64,000 bases of DNA, taken from the NCBI RefSeq assembly GCF_000283655.1, contig NC_016622.1, positions 2,306,501 to 2,370,500 on the forward strand, given 5' to 3'. The notes beneath the pieces are model-generated. The model saw nothing but the letters and a program-made list of their open reading frames with translations, did not search any database and was not told the DNA's origin. Source of the DNA: Azospirillum lipoferum 4B (lineage in GTDB: Bacteria > Pseudomonadota > Alphaproteobacteria > Azospirillales > Azospirillaceae). The translations under genes were made by a program, and so were the position numbers. Each line of letters begins with the position of its first letter. The stretch's first letter is position 1. This document shows positions 44,916 to 53,136 of this stretch, piece by piece.

Positions 44916-45725
44916 ATGCCGATCATGCGTGATGCGACCACCGCCCCCTCCCCTTCCCCGCGCTGGACCCAGGACGCCGCCTTGGCGCTGGTGTTCCTGA
45001 CCCGCCTGCCCTTGCCCGCCATCGGCCCGCTCGACGGACCGCTGGCCGAAGGAGCTTCGGCGCGGGCGATGGGGTGGTTTCCGCTGGTGGGGGCGCTGGT
45101 CGGGCTGGCCGGCGGTGCCGTGTTCGCATTGGCGGCATCGCTGAACCTGCCGCCGCTGGCCGGGGCGCTGCTGGCCTTGGCGGCGACCGTCCGGCTGACC
45201 GGCGGGCTGCACGAGGACGGCGCGGCCGATGTCGCCGACGGATTCGGTGGCGGGCGCGATCTGGCGCGGAAGCTGGAGATCATGCGCGACAGCCGGGTCG
45301 GCAGCTATGGCGTGCTGGCGCTGGTCTTTTCGGTCGGCATTCGCGCGGCGGCGCTGGCGGCCCTGCCGGTGCCGGCGGCGGTCGCGGCGCTGGTGGCGGC
45401 GGGCGCCCTGTCGCGTTGCGGGCTGGCGGCGATGGCGCGTGTGCTGTCCCCAGCGCGGCGCGACGGGCTGGCCGCGGCGCAGGGCCGGCCGGCGATGGCG
45501 ACGGTGCTGCTGGCGCTCGTCTTCGGCATTGCGGTGGCGGCGGCGGCTCTCGGCGGGCTGGCCCTGCCGACACTGGCGGCGTCCCTTCTGGGGGTGACCG
45601 CGGTGGGAGCGCTCGCCCGGCGCCATCTCGGCGGGCAGACCGGCGACGTCTTCGGCGCCGCCCAGCAGGTGGCGGAGGCCGCGGTGCTGCTGACCTTATC
45701 GGCCCTCATTGGAGCAGCGGCATGA
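44916..45725 (+). CDS. cobS: Adenosylcobinamide-GDP ribazoletransferase
   Basis: Predicted 269 residues, a membrane protein with several hydrophobic helices. The conserved cytoplasmic block TGGLHEDGAADVADGFGGGRDLARKLEIMRDSRVGSYG (in part) near 100-135 is diagnostic, as is the early FLTRLPLP. CobS joins alpha-ribazole to adenosylcobinamide-GDP, the last step of cobalamin nucleotide-loop assembly. ATG 44916 or 44925 may be used. I looked for a cobalamin riboswitch upstream and found no B12-box-like sequence. The stop overlaps the next start by 4 bp. Confidence 0.93.
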   Translation: MPIMRDATTAPSPSPRWTQDAALALVFLTRLPLPAIGPLDGPLAEGASARAMGWFPLVGALVGLAGGAVFALAASLNLPPLAGALLALAATVRLTGGLHEDGAADVADGFGGGRDLARKLEIMRDSRVGSYGVLALVFSVGIRAAALAALPVPAAVAALVAAGALSRCGLAAMARVLSPARRDGLAAAQGRPAMATVLLALVFGIAVAAAALGGLALPTLAASLLGVTAVGALARRHLGGQTGDVFGAAQQVAEAAVLLTLSALIGAAA

Positions 45726-46366
45726 ATGCGGTGAGCCTCACCCCCCTGACCGTCACCCGCTGGTGGCTGATCCGCCATGCGCCGGTCCACAACCCCGACA
45801 ACGTCATCTGCGGGTCGAGCGACCGCGAGGCCGACACCGGCAACCGTGCGGCGGCGGTATCCCTCTCGGCCAGCCTCCCCGCCGATGCCCTGTGGCTGAC
45901 CAGCCCGCTCCGCCGCAGCCGGCAGACCGCGCAGGCGCTGTGGACCCGTAACCCCCGGCTTGCCGACACGGCGGTGGTGGAGCCGGAGCTGGCCGAGCAG
46001 GATTTCGGCGAGTGGGAGGGCATCAGCCACGACACCGCGGCGATGCGCGATGCGGAGGCGGCGGCCCGCTTCTGGCGCGACCCGGCCCGCCACGCCCCGC
46101 CCAGCGGCGAGAGCTTCGCCACGGTGATGGAGCGCACGGCGGCGGCGCTGCGGCGGCTGACCGGCCTCCATGCCGGACGCGACGTGGTCGCGGTGATCCA
46201 TGCCGGAACCATCCGCGGCGCGCTGGCGCTGGCATTGGATTTGACGCCGGAGGCGGCGCTGCGGCTGCGGATCGATCCCTGGTCGCTGACCCGGATCGAC
46301 CACTACCACGCCGGGACAGGATCCTGGTCGGTCGGGGGAGTGAACGCACTGCCCGGAACCTTTTGA
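45722..46366 (+). CDS. Histidine phosphatase family protein, probable alpha-ribazole phosphatase
   Basis: Predicted 214 residues, translationally coupled to cobS (ATGA overlap). The active-site motif reads LIRHAPV rather than the usual RHG/RHE, a variant seen in CobC-like phosphatases. The second basic motif is SPLRRSRQTAQAL, the acid residue block QDFGEWEGISHD, and the second His in VVAVIHAGTIRGALAL near 160. Its position with cobS argues strongly for alpha-ribazole-5'-phosphate phosphatase (CobC) in cobalamin synthesis; the sequence alone gives only the superfamily. Confidence 0.82.
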   Translation: MNAVSLTPLTVTRWWLIRHAPVHNPDNVICGSSDREADTGNRAAAVSLSASLPADALWLTSPLRRSRQTAQALWTRNPRLADTAVVEPELAEQDFGEWEGISHDTAAMRDAEAAARFWRDPARHAPPSGESFATVMERTAAALRRLTGLHAGRDVVAVIHAGTIRGALALALDLTPEAALRLRIDPWSLTRIDHYHAGTGSWSVGGVNALPGTF

Positions 46367-46418
46367 CGGCAAAAGGCGTTCCCCTGTCTCCGCTGGGCGA
46401 CCGAACGAGAGGCAGACC

Positions 46419-46955
46419 ATGGTCCATAGCAGCACCGCCGGCCACAGCCCCGACCAGGGCCCCGACAAGGGCGACGTCAAAAAGCTCTGGGAGATGATGA
46501 AGGGCGTTCAGGTCGCGATGATGACGACGCTGGACGACAACGGCCGGCTGAACTCCCGTCCGATGGCGACACTGTCCCATGCGGGTTTCGAAGACGGCAC
46601 CTTGTGGTTCTTCACCCGCGCCCATTCCGAAAAGGTGGCGGAGATCGACCGCCATTGGCGCGTCAACCTCGCCTACGCCAATCCCGACAAGCAGGATTAC
46701 ATTTCGGTTTCAGGCATCGCCGAAGTGGTGCGCGACCGCGACAAGATCCGCTTCCTGTGGCGCGACATCATGACCACCTGGTTCCCCCAGGGGCCTGACG
46801 ACCCGGAGGTCGCCCTGCTGAAGGTGTCGGTCGATCAGGCCGAATATTGGGACAGCCCGTCGAGCACCATGGTCTACGCCTATGGCTATGTGAAAGCGAA
46901 GCTGACCGGCCAGTCGCCCGATCCCGGCGACAACGCGAAGATCGCGTTTCAGTGA
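46419..46955 (+). CDS. Pyridoxamine 5'-phosphate oxidase-fold general stress protein
   Basis: Predicted 178 residues. KKLWEMMKGVQVAMMTTLDDNGRLNSRPMATL (in part) opens the FMN-binding split barrel, followed by GTLWFFTRAHSEKVAEI and NPDKQDYISVSGIAEVVRDRDKI. The family (general stress protein 26 type) binds FMN or F420-like cofactors; enzymatic role unknown. GAGAGGC is well placed before the ATG. It follows cobS-cobC after about 50 bp but has no clear link to cobalamin. Confidence 0.87.
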   Translation: MVHSSTAGHSPDQGPDKGDVKKLWEMMKGVQVAMMTTLDDNGRLNSRPMATLSHAGFEDGTLWFFTRAHSEKVAEIDRHWRVNLAYANPDKQDYISVSGIAEVVRDRDKIRFLWRDIMTTWFPQGPDDPEVALLKVSVDQAEYWDSPSSTMVYAYGYVKAKLTGQSPDPGDNAKIAFQ

Positions 46956-46987
46956 GGTGCGCGTAAGTTCCTGACTTGCTGCCGCAT

Positions 46988-47092
46988 GCCCCCTCCCCGA
47001 CCCTCCCCCGCTAACGCGGGAGAGGGGGCCTTACGGGAGAGCGGCGGCAGTCCCCTCTCCCACCGAAGGTGGGGGAGGGTTAGGGAGGGGGC
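46988..47092. repeat. GC-rich intergenic palindromic repeat, copy 5
   Basis: About 105 bp between the convergent PPOX-fold and DEAD-box genes, 32 and 43 nt from their stops. It is the shortest copy; the left hairpin loop is CTAACGC in place of CTTCGC. Confidence 0.83.
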
Positions 47093-47135
47093 CGAAGCAC
47101 GTCCCTCCCTGGTACTCCTACCTCAAACCGAACCC

Positions 47136-48506
47136 TTACCAGCTCTTCGCGCGGGCCGCCGGCTTGCCGTTGCCGTGGGCTTCACGGCGGGCATGGGCGT
47201 GGTCCGGGCGGGCATCGCCGCGGTGGTTGTCGTTGCGGGCATAGTCCGGACGGGGGCCGCGCGGGGCGTGCGGACCCTTGGACTCGCCGTTGCGGTGCCA
47301 CGGCTTGCCGGCGCCGCCACCCGGACGGCCGCTGCGACCGGCCGGACGGCCGGCACCACCGGTGGTGAAGGGGCGCGTCGGCTCCAGGCCGGGCACCACA
47401 TGCACTTCGAGCGTCGCCTTCGTGTAGCGCTCGATGCGGACCAGGGTCTCGCGGTCGGCACGGGAGGCGAAGGACACGGCGATGCCCGAGGCGCCGGCGC
47501 GGCCGGTGCGGCCGATGCGGTGGACATAGTCCTCCGCCGAGCGCGGCAGGTCGAAGTTGATGACGTGGGTGATGTCGCGCACGTCGATGCCGCGGGCGGC
47601 GACGTCGGTGGCGACCAACAGGCGGACCTGACCGGTGCGCAGACGCTGGAGCGTGCGGTTGCGCTTGGTCTGGTCCATGTCGCCATGCAGGGCGGCGGCG
47701 GCATGGCCGGCGGCGCTCAGCTCCTCGGCCAGCGTGTCGGCATCACGCTTGGTGGCGGCGAAGATGATCGCCTTGCCGACCTCTTCCTGGGCGGCGAAAT
47801 GCTGCAGCAGGCGGCGCTTGTGGTCGAGGTCGTCGGCATGGTGCAGACGCTGCTCGACGTTGATCGCAGTCGCCTGGCTCTCGACGGCCACGCGCTCCGG
47901 ATTGCGCAGCAGGTTGCCGGCCAGCTGCGCCATGCGGCGGTCCAGCGTGGCGGTGAACAGCAGGGTCTGGCGCGTCGGCGGGCAGCACTTGGCGATGGTC
48001 TCGACATCGTCGAGGAAGCCCATGTCCAGCATGCGGTCGGCCTCGTCGAGGATCAGCACCTCGACCTCGTCCAGCGCGATGCGGCGGCGGGCGACATGGT
48101 CCAGCAAGCGGCCCGGAGTGCAGACGAGAACGTCGACCGGACGCGACAGCAGGCGCAGCTGCTCGCGGTAGGGCATGCCGCCGACCACGTCCACGATGTT
48201 CAGCTTCATGAACTTCGCGTATTTGCGGGCGGCGTCGGTGACCTGCTTGGCCAGCTCGCGGGTCGGGGCCAGAACCAGCACGCGCGGCGTGGCGGCGCCG
48301 TTCAGCGGCAGCTCGGCGGTGCGGGTCAGCGTCGGCAGCATGAAGGCGGCGGTCTTGCCGGTGCCGGTCTCTGCGGTGGCGAGGATGTCGCGGCCCTGCA
48401 GCGCCGGCGGAATGGCGGCGAGCTGGACCGGGGTCGGGGTGGTGTATTCGAACGCCTCGAGGGCCTTCAGGACGAGCGGGTGCAGGCCGAGTTCGGAAAA
48501 CGTCAA
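47136..48506 (-). CDS. DEAD-box ATP-dependent RNA helicase (RhlE-like)
   Basis: Predicted 456 residues from a TTG start (AGAAGG upstream). Motifs in order: Q-motif TPTPVQLAAIP, Walker A ATAETGTGKTAAFMLPTL near 47, PTRELAKQV, TPGRLLDH, DEAD in ILDEADRMLDMGF near 155, SAT-type TATLDRRM, ATDVAARGIDV and HRIGRTGRAGASG near 320. The C-terminal 80 residues are Gly/Arg/His-rich and unstructured, as in RhlE or CsdA helicases that remodel RNA during ribosome assembly or cold. The ~280-bp leader with a strong hairpin fits post-transcriptional control. Confidence 0.95.
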   Translation of the reverse strand: MTFSELGLHPLVLKALEAFEYTTPTPVQLAAIPPALQGRDILATAETGTGKTAAFMLPTLTRTAELPLNGAATPRVLVLAPTRELAKQVTDAARKYAKFMKLNIVDVVGGMPYREQLRLLSRPVDVLVCTPGRLLDHVARRRIALDEVEVLILDEADRMLDMGFLDDVETIAKCCPPTRQTLLFTATLDRRMAQLAGNLLRNPERVAVESQATAINVEQRLHHADDLDHKRRLLQHFAAQEEVGKAIIFAATKRDADTLAEELSAAGHAAAALHGDMDQTKRNRTLQRLRTGQVRLLVATDVAARGIDVRDITHVINFDLPRSAEDYVHRIGRTGRAGASGIAVSFASRADRETLVRIERYTKATLEVHVVPGLEPTRPFTTGGAGRPAGRSGRPGGGAGKPWHRNGESKGPHAPRGPRPDYARNDNHRGDARPDHAHARREAHGNGKPAARAKSW

Positions 48507-48679
48507 GTCGTAACAACCTTCTCAAAGCAACACGGCACGGCCCCGCGCGCCCCGATGGCGGGCGTGGGACATACCGGCGGACTCGCCGGGAGGAGGTCGA
48601 TAGAGGGAGAGGCGTCTATCCGATGCAGCGGCCGGGGCGCCCCAGAACCTTGGTGGGCGTTTGCCGTTGCGCAATCACA

Positions 48680-48703
48680 GCGCGTCTCGCTCAAGAGACG
48701 CGC
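48680..48703 (-). promoter_or_regulatory. Strong hairpin in the upstream region of the DEAD-box gene
   Basis: GCGCGTCTC (48680-48688) and GAGACGCGC (48695-48703) form a perfect 9-bp stem with a 6-nt loop, about 175 nt before the helicase start. No T-run follows on either strand, so it looks like leader structure rather than a terminator. Confidence 0.5.
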
Positions 48704-48785
48704 GAGCCTCCAGCGATCAAGACGCCCTACATAGGCTATTGCGCCGCACAAGACAAGGGGCATCGCCGAACGAGCCCCGCGTCCT

Positions 48786-49322
48786 TCACTTGACGACCAT
48801 GCGTTCGATGTAGATGTCGCGGATCAGGCCGGTCCCGGCCTCGCGGTTGACGGCGTCCCTGATCCGCGCTTTCAGGAAGTCGGCGGAGCCGGTGCCGGTC
48901 AGGGTTTCAGTGTCGGCCTGGCTGACGGTCTGGAACAGCCGGTCGGCGATGCGGTCCTGGTAACGCAGGACGCGGTCGGCCTCCACCTTCGGCGCAAGCA
49001 CCAGCGAGACCTGCATCTCCACCGCGCGCAAGCCCCCAAGCGGCACCTCGATCGCCGGCAATTGCGCGAGGCGGGGTTTTGGCCCCATGCGCGCCTCGAT
49101 CCGCCGCTGTTCCATGATGCGGTCCACCGCGACACCGCCGCCATAGGCCAGCCCGGCCAGGGTCGCCAGCGCGACCAGGACGACGATCAGCGTGCGGGCC
49201 GGATGGGCGGCTTCTGAATGGGGCGCAGGCTGCGGGGCGAGCGTGTCCAGCGGATCCCGCCTCAGCGGATCGGGGGGCGGGGCCGGGTACGGCGTTCCAT
49301 GCAGCGTTCTGTTCGTGGCCAT
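48786..49322 (-). CDS. FliL-like protein (flagellar basal body-associated domain)
   Basis: Predicted 178 residues: a cytoplasmic proline-rich N-terminus, one membrane helix (about 43-65, TLIVVLVALATLAGLAYGGG), then a periplasmic domain. Its end, ETLTGTGSADFLKARIRDAVNREAGTGLIRDIYIERMVVK in part, matches the FliL family finish (where FliL usually has the KDVYFTEFVVQ type). FliL supports motor torque and stator function. Here no other flagellar gene is adjacent, so the assignment rests on domain shape and could be a divergent relative. GGAGG precedes the ATG. Confidence 0.7.
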   Translation of the reverse strand: MATNRTLHGTPYPAPPPDPLRRDPLDTLAPQPAPHSEAAHPARTLIVVLVALATLAGLAYGGGVAVDRIMEQRRIEARMGPKPRLAQLPAIEVPLGGLRAVEMQVSLVLAPKVEADRVLRYQDRIADRLFQTVSQADTETLTGTGSADFLKARIRDAVNREAGTGLIRDIYIERMVVK

Positions 49323-49434
49323 GGTCGGCCTCCTCCGGGCCGGACAGGGGCATGGAGGAGTGTAGCGCGACCGTGGTTAAGATTCGGTGGAGGTGGGGGG
49401 CGCCGCCATGGCGACGGGCGCCCTCCCGGAAGCC

Positions 49435-49902
49435 TCAGGCCGCTACGGCCATCCGCCCTTCCCGCGTGCGCATCAGCAGCCACACCGCCGAGACGCCCAG
49501 CAGCTTCGACGCGAGGCTGGCGGCCCACACGGTGGGATCCCAGATGTCCAGCATGCCGAAGAAGATGGCGGTGTCGACCGGCACCGACAGGGCGGCGCTG
49601 ATCCACAGACGGTCGCGCAGGGGGCGGCGGGTGATGGTGAAGACCGCCCAGTCGATCATCTCCGACACCGCGAAGGCGACGACGCTGGCGGTGGCGACGA
49701 AGGGATCGGTCAGCAGATAGGACAGCACGGTGCCGCCCAGCATGGCGGCGAGCGCCCAATGGCCGAAGCGCACCTGAACCATGTCGCGCAGGATGAAGAT
49801 CAGCCCGGCCCAGCAGGACCAGACCAGATCCAGGTGCGGAAACAGGCTGAAGGCGAAGTTGATGGCAAGAATGCTGCCGATATAGGCGGCAAGCCAGAGC
49901 AT
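49435..49902 (-). CDS. VUT family protein (queuosine precursor transporter-like)
   Basis: Predicted 155 residues with four or five membrane helices: MLWLAAYIGSILAINFAF, then LVWSCWAGLIFILRDMVQVRFG, TVLSYLLTDPFVATASVVAFAVSEMIDWAVF (in part), and LSVPVDTAIFFGML. The FxLRDxVQ and SEMIDWAVF motifs fit the VUT/YhhQ family, which imports queuosine precursors (preQ0/preQ1) in E. coli. It is shorter than YhhQ (about 220), so function is less certain. GGAGG sits 8 nt before ATG 49900-49902. Confidence 0.78.
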   Translation of the reverse strand: MLWLAAYIGSILAINFAFSLFPHLDLVWSCWAGLIFILRDMVQVRFGHWALAAMLGGTVLSYLLTDPFVATASVVAFAVSEMIDWAVFTITRRPLRDRLWISAALSVPVDTAIFFGMLDIWDPTVWAASLASKLLGVSAVWLLMRTREGRMAVAA

Positions 49903-49995
49903 GGCGATGATCCTCCGAAAGCGGACCCGCGGCAATACGGGCGCCGGTGACCGGAGCAGTCCCCGCGTGAATGCGAGCGCCCCGAAACCGCGTTA

Positions 49996-51166
49996 TACCG
50001 CATCCAGAAATTTCTGACTCGCGTTGTGTCGCAGGGGATTGAGGCTGCGGCTTTGGTGTGATTCGCTGTCCGCTCTATTCAGCGGGGAGCGGGAATGCCA
50101 GCGATAGCGATCCGACAGGACATCTCGGTCTGCGAGTTGCGCCGGCAGGCCCGATTGGAGGAGGACGGGCGGGTGGCGGCGCGTCTTCTGGCGATCGCCG
50201 CCGTGCTGGACGGTCACAGCCGGGCCCACGCCGCGCGCTTGGGCGGGATGGACCGGCAGACCTTGCGCGATTGGGTGCATCGTTTCAACGCCGAGGGCGT
50301 GTCCGGCCTGCGCGACCGTTCGCGTAGCGGCCGGCCCCGCCTGCTGGCCGATGAACTGCGCCCGGAGCTGGCGACGCTGATCGCCGCAGGTCCCGACCTG
50401 GAGCGCGACGGCGTGGTCGAGTATCGGCTGACCCACATCCAAGACTTGGCCAAGCGCCACTTCGGTGCCGACTACAGCCGCGGCGGCATGCACAACGTGC
50501 TCCAGCAGATGGGGCTGTCCTGGCAGACCCCGCGCCCGATCCACCCCAAGACCGATCCCGCGGCCCAGGAGGCATTTAAAAAAACTTCCCCGACCAACTC
50601 GCCGCCATCGCCAAGCGCCACCCCGGCAAGCGGCTGGAGGTCTGGTTCCAGGATGAAGCCCGGGTCGGTCAGAAGGGGACCCTGACCCGGCTGTGGGCGC
50701 CGCGCGCCATCCGGGTGCGTGCCGTGCGCGATCATCGCTTCAAGTCGGCCTACATCTTCGGCGCCGTGTGCCCGCAGCGCGACACCGGCGTCGCCTTGGT
50801 GATGACGCGCGTCAGCACCGAGGCGATGACGCTGATGCTCGCCGAGATCAGCCAAGCCGTGCCGCACGAGGGGCACGCCGTCGTTCTGCTGGACGGAGCC
50901 GGCTGGCACATCGCCAATGAGTTGGAGGTGCCGGCCAACCTGACCTTGCTGCCGCTGCCGCCCTACAGCCCCGAACTCAATGCCATCGAGCGCCTCTGGC
51001 AGGTGATGCGGGAAACCGTCCTCTCGCACCGCCTGTTCACCGACACAAAGCACATTATCGACGCCTGTGGCCGCGCCTGGAACTCCCTCATCAACAAGCC
51101 AGGCCGCATTCAATCAACCTGTGGTTATCCGTGGGCCACACAGGTCAAAACTTCATGAACTTGGTA
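49996..51166 (+). mobile_element. IS630-family insertion sequence
   Basis: About 1.17 kb. Imperfect terminal inverted repeats begin TACC at 49996 and end GGTA at 51163-51166; about two thirds of the first 33 positions match. A frameshifted IS630-type transposase fills it. IS630 elements insert at TA; the left flank ends TA but the right flank begins TT, so either the boundary or the duplication has decayed. It lies between the VUT and cimA genes without evident gene disruption. Confidence 0.8.
50095..51158 (+). CDS. IS630-type transposase, requires a -1 frameshift
   Basis: Two overlapping parts make one transposase of about 354 residues. The first (50095 to about 50584) holds the helix-turn-helix region (RLGGMDRQTLRDWVHRFNAEGVSGLRDRSRSGRPR in part) and the winged-helix-like segment. 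The second holds the DDE catalytic core: Asp in WFQDEARVG, Asp in VLLDGAGWH, Glu in YSPELNAIERLW. At TTTAAAAAAAC (A-run 50578-50584) a slip back of one base joins the frames to read FKKNFPDQL. Without the slip the first part runs to a stop at 50685. Programmed -1 frameshifting on A-runs is known in IS630 elements; an ordinary indel is the alternative. Confidence 0.85.
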
Positions 51167-51206
51167 TTAGCTAACAGAACATCGCCATGGTGGGAAGGTA
51201 TAGTCT

Positions 51207-51329
51207 GCCCCCTCCCTAGCCTTCCCCCGCTTCGCGGGAGAGGGGACTGCCGCCGCTCTCGCTATACACCCTCTCCCGCCAAAGGCGGGGAGGGAAGGGG
51301 CCCATGCGCAAGCATGGGAAGGGAGGGGC
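51207..51329. repeat. GC-rich intergenic palindromic repeat, copy 6 (variant)
   Basis: About 123 bp between the right end of the IS630 element and the cimA stop (21 nt). Outer arms differ (GAGGGAAGGGGCC rather than GAGGGTTAGGG). It carries an extra small hairpin, GGGCCCATGCGCAAGCATGGG. It begins 40 nt after the inferred IS end. Confidence 0.7.
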
Positions 51330-51350
51330 ATTCAGCCCTCACACCGGCCC

Positions 51351-52952
51351 TCAGACCGGCTTCGCCTCGCTCTTCATCAGGGCGTAGGTGTAGCTGTCCA
51401 CCAGCGCTTCCATCGAGGCCTCGATGATGTTGGTGGAGACGCCCAGCGTCGACCATTCGGTGCCGTCGGTCCGTGCGCTGCGGATCAGCACGCGCGGCAT
51501 GGCGCCGGTACCGTCCTTGGCGGCCAGAATGCGTACGCGGTAGTCGGACAGGCTGACCTGGGCCAGCGCCGGATAGACCGGCTCCAGCGCCTTGCGCATG
51601 GCGACGTCCAGCGCGTGGACCGGGCCGTTGCCGTCCGCCACCTCCAGCCGGACGGCGTCGCCGACGCGCACGCGCACCACCGCTTCCGATTCCACCACCA
51701 GCTTGCCGACCGCGTTGTAGCGGCGCTCGTCGGTGACGTGGAAGCGCAGAAGCTCGAAGAAGCGCGGCACTTCGCCCAGCTCGCGCCGGACCAGCAGCTC
51801 GAAGCTGGCCTCCGCCGTGTCGTAGGCGTAGCCGTCGCTGTCGCGCTGCTTCACCAGATCGAGCAGGCCGGTCAGCCGGTCGTCCTTCGCGTCCACCGCC
51901 ATGCCGATGTCGCGCAGCCGGACGATCAGGTTGGAGCGGCCGGCCTGGTCGGACATGACGATCTGGCGGCGGTTGCCGATGGCCTCCGGGGCGACATGCT
52001 CGTAGGAGGACGGGTCCTTCTCCACCGCCGAGACATGCAGCCCGCCCTTATGGGCGAAGGCGCTGGCGCCGACATAGGGCGCATGCCGGTTCGGCGCGCG
52101 GTTCAGCCGGTCGTCGAAGGCGCGGCTCAGCTGGGTCAGGAGATGCAGATCCTCGCGCCGGATGCCGGTCTCGTAACCCAGCTTCAGCATCAGCGTCGGG
52201 ATCAGCGAGACGAGGTTGGCGTTGCCGCAGCGCTCGCCAAGGCCGTTGATGGTGCCCTGGACCATGCGCGCGCCGGCCAGCACCGCCGCCAGCGAATTGG
52301 CGACCGCGTTCTCGGTGTCGTTGTGGCAGTGGATGCCCAGCCGGTCGCCGGGGATGCCGTGGGTCTCCACCACCTCGCGCACGATGGCGTCGATCTCGTG
52401 CGGCAGGGTGCCGCCGTTGGTGTCGCACAGCACGATCCAGCGCGCGCCAGCCTCATAGGCCGCCTTGATGCAGGAGACGGCATAGGCCGGGTTGCGCTTG
52501 TAGCCGTCGAAGAAATGCTCGGCATCGAACAGAGCCTCGCCCTTGGCGGCGTGCAGCGCGGCGATGCTGTCGCGGATCAGATCGAGATTCTCCTCGCGCG
52601 GGATGTTCAGCGCGACGTCGACATGGAAGTCCCAGGTCTTGCCGACCATGCAGACCGCCTTGGCGCTCGACTGCGCCAGCGCGGTCAGCTGCGGGTCGTT
52701 GGCGGCGCTGCGGCCGGGGCGGCGGGTCATGCCGAAGGCGGTGAAGACGGCGCGGGTCAGCTGCGGCGCCTCGGCGAAGAACTGGTCGTCGGTCGGGTTG
52801 GCGCCGGGCCAGCCGCCCTCGACATAGTCGACGCCCAGCCGGTCGAGGTCCTTGGCGATGGCGATCTTGTCGGCGACCGAGAAATCCACGTCCTGGGTCT
52901 GCGCCCCGTCGCGCAGCGTGGTGTCGTAAAGATAGATGCGTTCGCCCGTCAT
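51351..52952 (-). CDS. cimA: (R)-citramalate synthase
   Basis: Predicted 533 residues. The HMGL-like barrel opens with IYLYDTTLRDGAQTQDVDFSV and includes the metal site GIHCHNDTENAVANSLAAVLAGARMVQGTINGLGERCGNANLV (in part). The C-terminal regulatory LeuA dimer domain follows. The DGAQ rather than DGEQ and overall length fit citramalate synthase (CimA), which condenses pyruvate with acetyl-CoA to start isoleucine synthesis without threonine. ATG 52950-52952 matches the family start; the open frame above adds unrelated residues. leuC in this window supplies the next isomerisation. Confidence 0.9.
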   Translation of the reverse strand: MTGERIYLYDTTLRDGAQTQDVDFSVADKIAIAKDLDRLGVDYVEGGWPGANPTDDQFFAEAPQLTRAVFTAFGMTRRPGRSAANDPQLTALAQSSAKAVCMVGKTWDFHVDVALNIPREENLDLIRDSIAALHAAKGEALFDAEHFFDGYKRNPAYAVSCIKAAYEAGARWIVLCDTNGGTLPHEIDAIVREVVETHGIPGDRLGIHCHNDTENAVANSLAAVLAGARMVQGTINGLGERCGNANLVSLIPTLMLKLGYETGIRREDLHLLTQLSRAFDDRLNRAPNRHAPYVGASAFAHKGGLHVSAVEKDPSSYEHVAPEAIGNRRQIVMSDQAGRSNLIVRLRDIGMAVDAKDDRLTGLLDLVKQRDSDGYAYDTAEASFELLVRRELGEVPRFFELLRFHVTDERRYNAVGKLVVESEAVVRVRVGDAVRLEVADGNGPVHALDVAMRKALEPVYPALAQVSLSDYRVRILAAKDGTGAMPRVLIRSARTDGTEWSTLGVSTNIIEASMEALVDSYTYALMKSEAKPV

Positions 52953-53136
52953 CGCCGCCTGACCTGTCTTAAGCCGATGGAACGGCGGAAGGTCCGCCGC
53001 CCCGTGGAAAGCCGGGAGAATGGACGATGCGGCGCCCGCGCTCAACCGTTTTGAGAAGAAACTTGCGAAAAGCGAGCTCTTGCCGCAACGGACGGGATTG
53101 GCCGATGGATTGCGGATGCCGTCCGCCGCATTCCGG

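Noticed and set aside
4826-51329. CRISPR-like interpretation of the repeats
   Set aside because: Copies are tens of kilobases apart, palindromic throughout and without spacers; they behave as intergenic elements, not an array.
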